From NCBI RefSeq assembly GCF_004365875.1, contig NZ_SODF01000002.1, forward strand, positions 1,924,971-1,988,970: 64,000 bases of DNA, read 5' to 3'. This stretch comes from Kribbella kalugense (GTDB taxonomy: Bacteria; Actinomycetota; Actinomycetes; Propionibacteriales; Kribbellaceae). A model generated the notes under the pieces. It searched no databases and had not been told where the DNA came from. It was given only the letters and a program-made list of their open reading frames with translations. The position numbers were made by a program, and so were the translations under genes. Each line of letters opens with the position of its first letter. Position 1 is the first letter of the stretch. Shown here one piece after another: positions 19,472-28,084 of this stretch.

Positions 19472-20881
19472 TCATTCTGTCCCGAAAGCATCGAGAGCTC
19501 TGATTTTGTTGGTCACGTCGAGGGCGGCGACCTTGTAGGCCTCGGACAGGGTCGGGTAGTTCAGGACGGTGTCGACCAGGTAGTCGACCGTGCCGCCGCA
19601 GCCCATGATCGCCTGGCCGATGTGGACCAGGTCGGTCGCGCTGGTGCCGAACACATGGACGCCGAGCAGGGTGCGGTCCTCGGTCGAGACGAGCAGCTTG
19701 AGCATTCCGTAGGTGTCGCCGAGGATCTGCCCACGGGCCAGCTCGCGGTACCGGGAGACGCCGACCTCGTACGGCACCGACGAGCGCGTCAACTCCTCCT
19801 CGGTGGCACCGCAGTACGAGACCTCGGGGATCGTGTAGATGCCGATCGGCTGCAGCCCGGCCAGCTCGCGGGCCGGTTCACCGAAGGCGTGGTACGCCGC
19901 CAGTCGGCCCTGATCCATGCTGTTCGCGGCGAGTGCGGGGAAGCCGATCACGTCACCGACGGCGTAGATGTGCTCGACCGTGGTCCGGTAGTGCTCGTCC
20001 ACCTTGATCCGGCCGCGTGCGTCCGCCTCGAGTCCGGCGGCGGGCAGATTCAGCTCGTCGGTCACGCCCTGCCGGCCGGCGGAGTACATCACCATTTCGG
20101 CCGGGATCCGCTTGCCGCTGGCCAGCGAGGTGACTGTGCCGCGGTCGGAGACCTCCACCCGTTCGACCTCCTCGCCGAACCGGAACGTGACCGCCTGGTC
20201 ACGGAGATGGAACTTGAGCGACTCGACCACCTCGGGATCGCAGAACTCCAGCATCCGGTCGCGCTTCTCGACCACCGTCACCCGGGTCCCGAGCGCGGCG
20301 AACATCGACGCGTACTCGATCCCGATCACGCCGGCGCCGACGACGACCATCGAGCTCGGTACCTTTTCGAGCTGGAGGATCGCGTCGGAGTCGAGCACGT
20401 GCCGGTTGTCGAACTCGATCTGCGGCGGTCTCGCCGGCCGGGTGCCGGTGGCGATCACGAACTTCTCAGCGGTGACCACGCTGGTCTCACCACGCCCGGA
20501 TCCGGTCACCTGAACCGTGTTCGGGTCGACGAAGCTCGCCGTACCGTGAAGCAACTCGACGTGGTTGCGGAGCAGTTGGGACCGGACCACCTCGACCTCG
20601 CGACCGACGACATGCTGGGTCCTGGCCATCAGATCGGCGATGGTGATGTCGGATTTCACCCGGTAGCTGGCGCCGTACAGGTCGCGCAGCGCCATCCCGG
20701 TCAGGTACAGCACTGCTTCGCGCAGCGTCTTGGACGGGATCGTGCCGGTGTTGACGCAGACGCCGCCGAGCATCGAGATCCGCTCGACCACCGCCACCCG
20801 CTTACCCAGCTTCGCACCGGCGATCGCGGCCTTCTGCCCGCCCGGACCCGAACCGATCACCACGAGGTCGTAGTCATACAT
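19472..20881 (-). CDS. sthA: Soluble pyridine nucleotide transhydrogenase (Si-specific)
   Basis: Flavoprotein that interconverts NADPH and NADH in the cytosol, 469 residues. It has the FAD motif VVIGSGPGGQKAA (8-20), the NAD motif VVVGAGVIGIEYASM, the second FAD motif IYAVGDVIGFPALA and the dimerisation domain. In place of the lipoamide-dehydrogenase redox pair CxxxxC it has CVNTGT (Cys42, Thr47), and the C-terminal active-site His is absent (LNYPTLSE), so it cannot run disulfide chemistry; this pattern marks SthA. The ATG at 20881 has a GGGGAGA ribosome-binding site. A perfect 11-bp inverted repeat lies immediately upstream. Confidence 0.9.
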   Translation of the reverse strand: MYDYDLVVIGSGPGGQKAAIAGAKLGKRVAVVERISMLGGVCVNTGTIPSKTLREAVLYLTGMALRDLYGASYRVKSDITIADLMARTQHVVGREVEVVRSQLLRNHVELLHGTASFVDPNTVQVTGSGRGETSVVTAEKFVIATGTRPARPPQIEFDNRHVLDSDAILQLEKVPSSMVVVGAGVIGIEYASMFAALGTRVTVVEKRDRMLEFCDPEVVESLKFHLRDQAVTFRFGEEVERVEVSDRGTVTSLASGKRIPAEMVMYSAGRQGVTDELNLPAAGLEADARGRIKVDEHYRTTVEHIYAVGDVIGFPALAANSMDQGRLAAYHAFGEPARELAGLQPIGIYTIPEVSYCGATEEELTRSSVPYEVGVSRYRELARGQILGDTYGMLKLLVSTEDRTLLGVHVFGTSATDLVHIGQAIMGCGGTVDYLVDTVLNYPTLSEAYKVAALDVTNKIRALDAFGTE

Positions 20882-20892
20882 CGGATCTCCCC

Positions 20893-20927
20893 ACCAGACT
20901 GGGCGCATACAGGGCACCCAGTCTGGT
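20893..20927. promoter_or_regulatory. 11-bp inverted repeat upstream of sthA
   Basis: ACCAGACTGGG (20893-20903) and CCCAGTCTGGT (20917-20927) are perfect inverted copies separated by 13 bases. The element sits between the stop of the arabinofuranosidase gene and the ribosome-binding site of sthA, both on the minus strand. It could terminate the sugar-uptake operon or be an operator over the sthA promoter. Confidence 0.5.
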
Positions 20928-20936
20928 ACAGCGGGG

Positions 20937-22436
20937 TCAGTCAGTCGACAGTGAAACAGCTGTCCAGCTGATGGCCGGGAGCGTAACGGTCAGTTTGCCG
21001 TCCTGCAGCCGGGCTTCGGCCGGGCGTGGAGTGACCCGATCGGGGTGCTCGGCCGAGTTCGTCGCGAGCCCGTCTTCGTCGTGCATGATCAACGCCTCGT
21101 CGATCCTGGTCACTCCGGCTCGGCTGATGTCGACAGTGATCTCGACAGGACCCTCGGTCGACCGGTTCACGGCAAAGAGAGCCAGTCGTCCTTCGTCGTA
21201 CGTCGCGACCGCGTCGACGGCCGGTACGTCGCCGTACTTCTCTGTCGTGGTCAGCGGTGACTCGGTCTCGACCCGGAGGACCTGGCCGGTTGCGAGTCGG
21301 GAGGTGATCGCGAACGGGTGGAAGGTCGGTTGCCGCCAGGCCGGGCCGCCGGGCTCGGTCATGATTGGCGCGATCACGTTGGCCAGTTGCGCGAGGCAAG
21401 CGACCGCGACCCGGTCGCTGTGCCGGAGCAACGAGATCAGGAGGTTGCCTAGGACAACGGCATCGGTAACGTTGTACTCGTCCTCGATCCGTCGCGGTGC
21501 GACCTCCCACTGATCGTGCGGCCCATCGGTCAGCCGGGATCGATCCTTGTACCAGACGTTCCACTCGTCGAACGAGATGCCGACCTTCTTGCTGTTCTTC
21601 AGCTCCGCGCCGACATGGTCGGCGGTCGCGATCACCGCATCGATGAAGCGGTCCATGTTCACCGCGGAGGCCAGGAATGAGGCCGTGTCGCCGTCGTCGT
21701 TGCTGTAGTACGCGTGGCACGAGATGTAGTCGACGAAGTCGTACGTCTCGCGGAGCACATCACGCTCCCACGTGCCGAACAGCGGCATCGCGGACGACGA
21801 GGAACCGCACGCGACCAGCTGGAGATCGGGCTCGACCATTCGCATCGCCCGCGCGGTCTCGGCGGCCAGTCGCCCGTACTCCGTCGGTGTCTTGTGGCCG
21901 ACCTGCCACGGACCATCCAGTTCGTTGCCCAGGCACCACAGTTTGATCCCGTACGGCGCTGCGCCGTGCTGCTCGCGGAGATCGGACAACGCCGTACCGC
22001 CCGGGTGGTTCGTATACTCGAGCAGGTCGAGCGCCTCCTGGACACCGCGGGTCCCGAGGTTGATCGCCATCATCGGCTCGAGGCCGGCCTTGGCGCACCA
22101 CCGGCTGAACTCGTCCAGGCCGAACTCGTTCGTCTCGATGCTGTGCCAGGCGAGATCGAGCCGCCGGGGCCGATCGGTCCGCGGGCCGACGCCGTCCTCC
22201 CAGCGGTAGCCGGAGACGAAGTTGCCGCCGGGGTACCGGACCAGCGAGACGCCGAGTTCGCGGGTCAGCTCGAGCACGTCCTTGCGGAAGCCGTCCTCGT
22301 CGGCGGTCGCATGGCCGGGTTCGTAGATGCCGGTGTAGACGCACCGGCCCATGTGCTCGACGAACGTTCCGAAGGTACGGCGGTTCACGGGCGCGATCGT
22401 GAACGCGGGGTCGATGGTCAGGTTGGCAGAGGGCAC
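20937..22436 (-). CDS. Alpha-L-arabinofuranosidase (GH51)
   Basis: Retaining glycosidase that removes alpha-L-arabinofuranosyl units from arabino-oligosaccharides, 499 residues, normal for GH51. The acid/base is Glu172 in WCLGNELDGPW and the nucleophile Glu291 in SFDEWNVWY; LVRYPGGNFVSGYRWEDG is the conserved substrate loop. A C-terminal beta domain follows (VDAVATYDEGRLALFAVNR region). There is no signal peptide, so it acts on imported oligosaccharides. It is the last gene of the LacI-controlled ABC uptake operon and thereby names the likely cargo: arabinoxylan- or arabinan-derived oligosaccharides. Confidence 0.94.
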   Translation of the reverse strand: MPSANLTIDPAFTIAPVNRRTFGTFVEHMGRCVYTGIYEPGHATADEDGFRKDVLELTRELGVSLVRYPGGNFVSGYRWEDGVGPRTDRPRRLDLAWHSIETNEFGLDEFSRWCAKAGLEPMMAINLGTRGVQEALDLLEYTNHPGGTALSDLREQHGAAPYGIKLWCLGNELDGPWQVGHKTPTEYGRLAAETARAMRMVEPDLQLVACGSSSSAMPLFGTWERDVLRETYDFVDYISCHAYYSNDDGDTASFLASAVNMDRFIDAVIATADHVGAELKNSKKVGISFDEWNVWYKDRSRLTDGPHDQWEVAPRRIEDEYNVTDAVVLGNLLISLLRHSDRVAVACLAQLANVIAPIMTEPGGPAWRQPTFHPFAITSRLATGQVLRVETESPLTTTEKYGDVPAVDAVATYDEGRLALFAVNRSTEGPVEITVDISRAGVTRIDEALIMHDEDGLATNSAEHPDRVTPRPAEARLQDGKLTVTLPAISWTAVSLSTD

Positions 22437-22457
22437 CAGGTTGCTCCTGTCGTGGGT

Positions 22458-23330
22458 CTAGCCCTTGATTCCGGCGTCGCCGACACCGCGGACGACGTGA
22501 CGCTGGAACAGGGCGTAGACGATCAGCAATGGAAGACCGCCCAGCACGGCGGACGCCATGATCTGGGCGTAGCGCAGGCCGTACGAGCCCTGCACGTTGG
22601 CCAGACCGACCGGGATCGTCATCATCGACGGGTCGGTGGTCACGATGAAGGGCCAGAGAAAGTTGTTCCAGGCCCCGATGAAGGTGAAGATTCCGACGGC
22701 AACGAGGATCGGCCGCGACATCGGCACCATCACACTCCAGACGATCCGCCACCGGGGCGCGCCGTCGACCCGGGCGGCGTCCTCGTAGTCGCGGGAGATG
22801 CCGTCGAAGAACTTCTTCAGCACGAACACCATCACCGGCGCGACCACCTGCGGCAGCACGATGCCCCAGTAGGTGTCGACCAGGCCGAGCCCGGTCATCT
22901 CCTGGAACAGCGGCACGATCAGCACCTGCGGCGGCACCAGGATGCCGGCGATCATCAGCCCGAACAGCACCCGCCGGCCGGGGAAGTGCGTCCGGGAGAA
23001 GCCGTACGCCGCCAGCACCGAGACGACCAGCGTCAGCCCGGTGACCAGGACCGAGACTACTGTGCTGTTCAGGAACCAGCGGATCAGGTCGCCCTGTTCG
23101 ATGACGCTCCGGTAGGCCTCGACAGTCGGTGCCTGAGGCAACCAGGTGATCGGCGCCCGGGTCGTCTCTGGCTCGGGCTTGAGCGAGGTGTCGAGCGCCC
23201 ACAGGAGTGGGACCAGCCAGAGCACGGCGAGGATCACCGCGCCGACGACGCTTGCCACTTTCGGGTAGGTCCAGCGCGGTTCGACCGGTCCGCTCGGCGC
23301 GGAGCGGGTGGGCATCGTGATCGTCGTCAT
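22458..23330 (-). CDS. Carbohydrate ABC transporter permease (MalG type)
   Basis: Inner-membrane permease of a CUT1 sugar transporter, 290 residues with six predicted helices. The ATPase-coupling EAA loop is visible as YEDAARVDGAPRWRIVWSVMVPM about 90 residues from the C-terminus. ATG at 23330 overlaps the stop of the preceding permease gene by four bases (ATGA). It is followed by the arabinofuranosidase gene. No ATPase gene is present, as is usual where a shared MsiK-type ATPase energises several CUT1 systems in actinomycetes. Confidence 0.93.
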   Translation of the reverse strand: MTTITMPTRSAPSGPVEPRWTYPKVASVVGAVILAVLWLVPLLWALDTSLKPEPETTRAPITWLPQAPTVEAYRSVIEQGDLIRWFLNSTVVSVLVTGLTLVVSVLAAYGFSRTHFPGRRVLFGLMIAGILVPPQVLIVPLFQEMTGLGLVDTYWGIVLPQVVAPVMVFVLKKFFDGISRDYEDAARVDGAPRWRIVWSVMVPMSRPILVAVGIFTFIGAWNNFLWPFIVTTDPSMMTIPVGLANVQGSYGLRYAQIMASAVLGGLPLLIVYALFQRHVVRGVGDAGIKG

Positions 23331-24268
23331 GCCGCGTCCCTTCGGCCGGAGAAGAGTTTGAACTGGGCGACCGAGACGATCACGATGATCGCGAAGAACA
23401 GGTAGGAGATCGCCGACGCGTAGCCGATCCGGTAGCTGGTGAAGCCGGACTGGTAGATGTACTGGATGATCGGCCGCGTCGCGTAGTTCGGCCCGCCGTT
23501 CGTCATCAGGTAGATCTGGTCGAAGATCTTCAGCGATGCCACCAACTGCAGTACGACGATCAGCCCGGTGGTCCGGCTCAGCAGCGGTAGCGTGATCCGG
23601 AACAGCTGCTGCCGGCCGTTCGCGCCGTCGATCGCGGCCGCCTCGTAGACCTGGGCCGGAATCCCTTGCAGAGCAGCAAGATAGAGCAGGAAGTTGAACC
23701 CGACCGTCCACCAGACGGTCGTGATCACCACCGCGAGCATGGCCCGGTTCTCGGTGTTCAGCCAGTCGATCTCGGCGAACCCACCCGACGTCAGCAGCCC
23801 GTTCACCAGTCCGAATCCGGGCTGGTAGATCCATACCCAAATCAGTGTCACGACGGTGGCCGGCAGGACGAACGGAGCGAAGTACGAGAACCGCAACAGC
23901 CAGCCCAGCAAGCCTTTCCGGTTCGCGAGCAGGGCCATCACCAGCGCGACGATCACCAGTGGCGGCGTACTCATCGCGGTGAAGACGAGCGTGTTCTTCA
24001 GCGACGACCAGACAGCCGGGTCGCCGAACATCTCCCGCCAGTTCTGCAGGCCGAGGAACTCCTGCTTGACCCCGGCGAGACTGGTGTTGAAGAAGCTGTT
24101 CCAGAATCCGTTGATCGTCGGCCAGACCAGGAAGACCGCGAACAGCAATAGAAACGGGGCGACGAAGAACAGCCCGCCCCAACGCTCCATCCACGGGCGG
24201 CCAGCGCCCGGCTTCGGTGCGGCCGGTCGGGTGGTACTGAGGGCACGAGGTGGTGTCTGCACAGCCAT
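23327..24268 (-). CDS. Carbohydrate ABC transporter permease (MalF type)
   Basis: Partner permease, 313 residues, with an N-terminal cytoplasmic Pro/Ala-rich stretch (residues 1-28) and six helices. The EAA loop reads YEAAAIDGANGRQQLFRITLPLL. The ATG at 24268 has GAAAGGAGG upstream. It lies 12 bases after the solute-binding protein gene and overlaps the MalG-type gene by four bases, so the heterodimer is co-expressed. Confidence 0.93.
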   Translation of the reverse strand: MAVQTPPRALSTTRPAAPKPGAGRPWMERWGGLFFVAPFLLLFAVFLVWPTINGFWNSFFNTSLAGVKQEFLGLQNWREMFGDPAVWSSLKNTLVFTAMSTPPLVIVALVMALLANRKGLLGWLLRFSYFAPFVLPATVVTLIWVWIYQPGFGLVNGLLTSGGFAEIDWLNTENRAMLAVVITTVWWTVGFNFLLYLAALQGIPAQVYEAAAIDGANGRQQLFRITLPLLSRTTGLIVVLQLVASLKIFDQIYLMTNGGPNYATRPIIQYIYQSGFTSYRIGYASAISYLFFAIIVIVSVAQFKLFSGRRDAA

Positions 24269-24280
24269 GATGGCCTCCTT

Positions 24281-25558
24281 TCAGACCGGGGACGGGGTGT
24301 CGAGCAGCTTTTGGATGGCTGCCTTGAACTGGGCGAGCGCTCCCTTCGCGGTGGCCTGTCCGGTCGCGATCCCGCTGAAGGCTGCCGCCGACTCGTTCTC
24401 CAGTTGGGATCCCGAGCCGCTGAACCAGGCGTCCGGGTCGTAGAGCACGTTCGGGGCGACGCTGCGGTACTCCGCTTGCGGCTTGAGATTCAGGTACTCC
24501 GTGCTCTTCACCACCGGCTGGTACGCCGGGATGTGGCCGCCGGCCGCCCACCCGACGCTGTGTTTCAGCATCCACGCGATGTACTCGATCGTCGCCTTCG
24601 TGTCGTCGGCGTTCCGGTGGGCCTGGTGCGGCAGCACGAAGGTGTGCGAGTCCCCCTGGAACTTCGGGACGTCGTACACCACCGGGAACGGCGCCATGCT
24701 GAACGGCAGCTTCGCGGTCTGGTACGTCGTGACCTCCCACTCGCCGTTGAAGCTCATTCCCGCCTCGCCGTTGGTGAACTGCGCGACCAGGGCCGCGTAG
24801 TTCGCCGACCGCGGCGTGAGCCCTTCACTGGCGAGCTTCGCGATCAGGTCCAGGGCCTCGAGCGCCTTGGCGTCGTCGATCACCAGCTCCTTGCCGTCCG
24901 GGCTGAAGAACTCACCCTGGAGCTGGCCGTACAGCGTGTACCACAGCCGCCATGGGCTGGTGGTGTCCACCGAGACGGCGTACTTGCCGGTGGTCTCCTT
25001 GACGGCCCGGAGCATGTCAAGGAACGCAGTCACGCCCTTGACGGTCTTGATCTTGTTGTCGGGTCCGAGCAGGCCGGCCTTCTTGCAGATCTCGAGGTTG
25101 TAGTAGAGGACGAACGGGTGCTGGTCGAGCGGGACGGCGTACAACTTGCCGTCGATGACACAGCGGTTCCAGGTGGCCGGCAGGAAGTCGGACTCGTGCA
25201 CCCCGGCGGCGGTCAGCAGGTCGACCGGGATCGGGTCGAGCATCGTCGTCGGGCTGAATCCCTTCAGCCGGGACATGTGCATCGTCGCGACCTCGGGCGC
25301 CCGACCACCGGTCGCCGACATCGCGAGCTTGGTGTAGAACGGCGGGCCCCAGGCGAGCGTGGTTGCCGAGAACCGCACGTCGGGGTGTTCGGCGACGTAC
25401 TGCTGATGGATCTGCAGCAGGCGAGCACCGTCACCGCCGCCGAAGAGGTTCCATTCGCGGACCCTGGGCTTACCGCCGAGGGCACCGCAGCCGGTGAGTG
25501 CGAGGGCGCCGAGCATGCCACCAAGTACTGCTCGGCGCCGGGGGCGGACGTTGGTCAT
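24281..25558 (-). CDS. Extracellular sugar-binding lipoprotein (CUT1 solute-binding protein)
   Basis: Periplasm-facing binding protein, 425 residues, that delivers sugar to the two permeases. The N-terminus has an RRRAVLGG twin-arginine-like stretch and a lipobox LTGC with Cys24 as the lipid anchor. The mature part shows the SBP_bac_1 fold: WNLFGGGDG, FNGEWEVTTYQTAKLPFSMAPFP and a C-terminal helix FKAAIQKLLDT. It is the first gene of the uptake operon and the tandem operator at 25581-25605 lies just upstream of its ATG. Sugar specificity is inferred from the GH51 gene only. Confidence 0.93.
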   Translation of the reverse strand: MTNVRPRRRAVLGGMLGALALTGCGALGGKPRVREWNLFGGGDGARLLQIHQQYVAEHPDVRFSATTLAWGPPFYTKLAMSATGGRAPEVATMHMSRLKGFSPTTMLDPIPVDLLTAAGVHESDFLPATWNRCVIDGKLYAVPLDQHPFVLYYNLEICKKAGLLGPDNKIKTVKGVTAFLDMLRAVKETTGKYAVSVDTTSPWRLWYTLYGQLQGEFFSPDGKELVIDDAKALEALDLIAKLASEGLTPRSANYAALVAQFTNGEAGMSFNGEWEVTTYQTAKLPFSMAPFPVVYDVPKFQGDSHTFVLPHQAHRNADDTKATIEYIAWMLKHSVGWAAGGHIPAYQPVVKSTEYLNLKPQAEYRSVAPNVLYDPDAWFSGSGSQLENESAAAFSGIATGQATAKGALAQFKAAIQKLLDTPSPV

Positions 25559-25580
25559 CAGTCCTCCAGGGCGGAGTGGA

Positions 25581-25605
25581 GCGACGGATTTACATCGGTG
25601 TACTA
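25581..25605. promoter_or_regulatory. Tandem LacI-type operator
   Basis: TACATCGGTGTA occurs twice, at 25581-25592 and 25594-25605, a 13-bp period. Each copy has TACA/TGTA inverted arms around a central CG-containing core, as in LacI-family sites. It lies between the LacI gene stop (25652) and the solute-binding protein start (25558), where the repressor would block the uptake operon. Confidence 0.65.
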
Positions 25606-25651
25606 CATCGGTGTAGAGATGATGCCCGGCGGGTCGGGGAGCGTCAATAGC

Positions 25652-26662
25652 TCAGTCGACGCCGACGGTGGATTCGCGGAGGTGCAGCTGGTACGGCGCG
25701 ATGATCTCGTGGTGCTCGGAGTCGTCGCCGGCCATCCGCTTGACCAGCAGGTCGACCGCGGTCCGGGCGATGTGGACGCGATTCGGGTCGACCGTGGTCA
25801 GGGTCGGGCTGCTGAAGCTGGCCTCGTCGATGTTGTCGAAACCGGCTACCGCGACGTCGTCCGGGATCCTGATCCCGTGAGCGGTGAGGGCCCGGACCGC
25901 GCCGAGTGCGAGCGTGTCGTTCAGGGCAAGGACCGCGTCGAACTTCTGGCCGGTCGCGAGCAGCTCCTCCATCGCGTCCGCCCCGCTCGACCGATGCCAC
26001 TTCCCACCGGACACAGCCAGATCCGTCGGCACGGTGACGCCGTACTCCGCCAGCGTTTCGGCGTAAGCGCCGTACCGGATGGCGGCGGTGCCGACCGCCT
26101 CGCCGGGTCGGATGCCGATGACCGCGATCTTGCGCCGGCCCTGGTCGAGCAGGTGTCGTACGACGGCCTTGGTGCCGTCGACGTTGTCGATCATCACGTG
26201 GTCGACCGGGCCGTGGAAGATCCGCTCGCCGAGCAGCACCATCGGGGTCGGCGTCCGTAGTTGGTCGACGTCCTCGGGGCCGAGGCCGAGTGGGCTGTAC
26301 AGCAGGCCGTCGACCAGGTGACCGCGCGGCCGAGCGAGGGCGGTCAGCTCGCGATCCCGGTCGGCGCCGGTGGTCTCGATCATCACGGTGAGACCGTGCT
26401 CGCCGGCGGCCTCGATGGCCGCGTCGGCGAGCTCGGCGAAGTACGGGTTGCTCAGCTCAGGCACGGCGAGGGCGATGATGCCGGTCCGCCCGGACTTCAG
26501 GTTCCGGGCGGAGATGTTCATCCGGTAGCCGAGGGCATCGATCGCGGCGAGCACCTTGGTCCGCGTCTCTTCGCGGATGTACGGGTACCCGTTCATCACG
26601 TTCGAGACCGTCTTCGGGGACACCCCGGCCTCGCGCGCGACATCGCGCATGGTCACCGCCAT
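25652..26662 (-). CDS. LacI-family transcriptional regulator of the sugar-uptake operon
   Basis: A 336-residue repressor. The HTH is MRDVAREAGVSPKTVSNVMNGYPYIREETR, with the minor-groove hinge helix NISARNLKSGRTG, followed by a periplasmic-binding-protein-like sensor (IIALAVPELSNPYFAEL to the conserved VAVAGFDNIDEASFSSPTLTTV). ATG at 26662 was chosen because it starts directly before the HTH; a GTG at 26671 is an alternative. It lies upstream of and codirectional with the ABC/GH51 operon and probably represses it through the 25581-25605 sites until an arabino-oligosaccharide binds. Confidence 0.92.
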   Translation of the reverse strand: MAVTMRDVAREAGVSPKTVSNVMNGYPYIREETRTKVLAAIDALGYRMNISARNLKSGRTGIIALAVPELSNPYFAELADAAIEAAGEHGLTVMIETTGADRDRELTALARPRGHLVDGLLYSPLGLGPEDVDQLRTPTPMVLLGERIFHGPVDHVMIDNVDGTKAVVRHLLDQGRRKIAVIGIRPGEAVGTAAIRYGAYAETLAEYGVTVPTDLAVSGGKWHRSSGADAMEELLATGQKFDAVLALNDTLALGAVRALTAHGIRIPDDVAVAGFDNIDEASFSSPTLTTVDPNRVHIARTAVDLLVKRMAGDDSEHHEIIAPYQLHLRESTVGVD

Positions 26663-26694
26663 GCCAGCCACCGTAATGCCTGCGCTGCTGGAAC

Positions 26695-26886
26695 TCAGTC
26701 CTCGGTGTCGTGCGTGGGGCGGCGTGGCGGGTTGGGCTGCGGGCCGGCGGACGGGCCGCCCGGGTGCTCCGGGACGTCCACCTCGTTGTCGTCGGTCAGC
26801 TCGACACCCTCCTCGCGGAGCGTGTCGTCAACCGCCGGATCCCTTTCGTGTCCGGGGTGTGGCAGGCCTGGCCTGTCGAAGCTCAT
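26695..26886 (-). CDS. Small acidic, proline-rich hypothetical protein
   Basis: A 63-residue hydrophilic protein starting MSFDRPGLPHPGHERDP, rich in Asp, Glu and Pro, with no predicted structure, Cys or hydrophobic helix. A strong AGGGAGGG ribosome-binding site six bases before the ATG supports translation. It stands between the aldo/keto reductase and LacI genes, 67 and 32 bases away. Such small disordered proteins are common and unassigned in actinomycetes. No function can be given. Confidence 0.6.
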   Translation of the reverse strand: MSFDRPGLPHPGHERDPAVDDTLREEGVELTDDNEVDVPEHPGGPSAGPQPNPPRRPTHDTED

Positions 26887-26953
26887 GGCACCCTCCCTGG
26901 CGTCGTCGCTGCCACCACGATACGGCCTGTTCGCCCGGTCAGCGGTCGGCTGG

Positions 26954-27994
26954 TCAGCGGTCGGCCTGCAGGCGGCGGCGCTGGGCGACGTCGGTCAGGG
27001 ACTGGGGCTGCCAGGCGCCGTCGGCCCGGTAGTGGTCGGTGCCTGGCGGAGTGATCTCGTCGATCTGGTCGAGGGTCTTGTCGTCGAGCGCGAGGTCGGC
27101 CGCCTTGATCAGGCCGTCGAGTTGCTCCATCGTGCGCGGACCGGAGATGACCGACGTGACCGCGGGGTGCGCCGTGACGAACGCCATCGCCAGCTCCGGC
27201 AGCGTCGTACCGATGCCATCGGCGACCTCGATCAGCTTCTCGACAGCGTCGTACTTCGCGGCGTTCGCGGGCAGCGTCGGATCGAACCGCTCGGGAGCGA
27301 TGGCTGCTCTGCCCTTCGTCAGGTCGAGCGGCTGGTCCTTCCGGATCTTCCCGGACAGGAATCCGAACGCCAGAGGGCTGTATGTCAGCACGCCCATCCC
27401 CAGTCGCCGGCAGGTCGGCAGCACCGACCGCTCGATGCCGCGGGCAATCATCGAGTACGGCGGTTGGTTCGTCCGAAAGCGCCCGTACCCGCGCTGGTCG
27501 GACACGTGGTACGCCTCCACGATGTCCTCCGCCGGGAACGCCGAGCAGCCGAACGCGCGGATCTTGCCCGCACTGACCAGATCGGTCAGCGCCCACAGCG
27601 TTTCCTCGATATCGGTGGTGTGGTCCGGCCGGTGGATCTGGTACAGATCGATCCAGTCCGTGTCGAGCCGGCGCAGACTGTCCTCGACCTCGCGGATGAT
27701 CCAGCGGCGCGAGTTCCCGCTCCGGTTGCGGCCCTCGGTGAGCGGGAAGTGCACCTTCGTCGCCAGTACGACGTCGTCGCGGCGATCCTTGAGCGCCTCG
27801 CCGACGATCTCCTCGGACTCGCCGGCGGAGTACATGTCCGCGGTGTCGACGAAGTTGATCCCCTGGTCGAGAGCGGCGTGGATGATCCGGATGCAGTCCT
27901 CGTGATCCGGGTTCCCGACGGAACCGAACATCATCGCGCCGAGACAGTGTGTACTGACCTCGATCCCGGTCCCACCCAGCGTGCGGTAGCGCAT
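26954..27994 (-). CDS. Aldo/keto reductase
   Basis: NADPH-dependent carbonyl reductase of the AKR superfamily, 346 residues, cytosolic. The start MRYRTLGGTGIEVSTHCLG is typical. The tetrad is visible: Asp and Tyr in FVDTADMYSAGESEE, Lys in LATKVHF and His in LYQIHRPDH. The C-terminal NADP site contains VISGPRTMEQLDG. The GAGGAG ribosome-binding site lies eight bases before the ATG. It is transcribed from a promoter with a 19-bp spacer containing a CTAGA-N6-TCTAG dyad, the arrangement controlled by MerR-type activators, and a MerR gene lies 1.2 kb away. Confidence 0.93.
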   Translation of the reverse strand: MRYRTLGGTGIEVSTHCLGAMMFGSVGNPDHEDCIRIIHAALDQGINFVDTADMYSAGESEEIVGEALKDRRDDVVLATKVHFPLTEGRNRSGNSRRWIIREVEDSLRRLDTDWIDLYQIHRPDHTTDIEETLWALTDLVSAGKIRAFGCSAFPAEDIVEAYHVSDQRGYGRFRTNQPPYSMIARGIERSVLPTCRRLGMGVLTYSPLAFGFLSGKIRKDQPLDLTKGRAAIAPERFDPTLPANAAKYDAVEKLIEVADGIGTTLPELAMAFVTAHPAVTSVISGPRTMEQLDGLIKAADLALDDKTLDQIDEITPPGTDHYRADGAWQPQSLTDVAQRRRLQADR

Positions 27995-28033
27995 ATCAAC
28001 AGCTCCTCGTGTTCCGATCGGTGACTGTCTCGC

Positions 28034-28064
28034 ACGTTAAGAGCTAGAGCGCTGTCTAGGTCAA
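28034..28064 (-). promoter_or_regulatory. MerR-type promoter with 19-bp spacer for the aldo/keto reductase
   Basis: On the minus strand a -35-like TTGACC (28064-28059) and a -10-like TAACGT (28039-28034) are 19 bases apart. The spacer contains the dyad CTAGA-N6-TCTAG (28044-28059 on the plus strand). Over-long 19-bp spacers with an internal dyad are the hallmark of MerR-activated promoters. The same dyad occurs before the merR gene at 29134-29151. Confidence 0.6.
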
Positions 28065-28084
28065 GCCCGACCTAAGGTGAGCTC

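Noticed and set aside
19472..20881. Dihydrolipoamide dehydrogenase or mercuric reductase
   Set aside because: The second redox Cys is Thr47 and the C-terminal active-site His is absent, which fits SthA instead.
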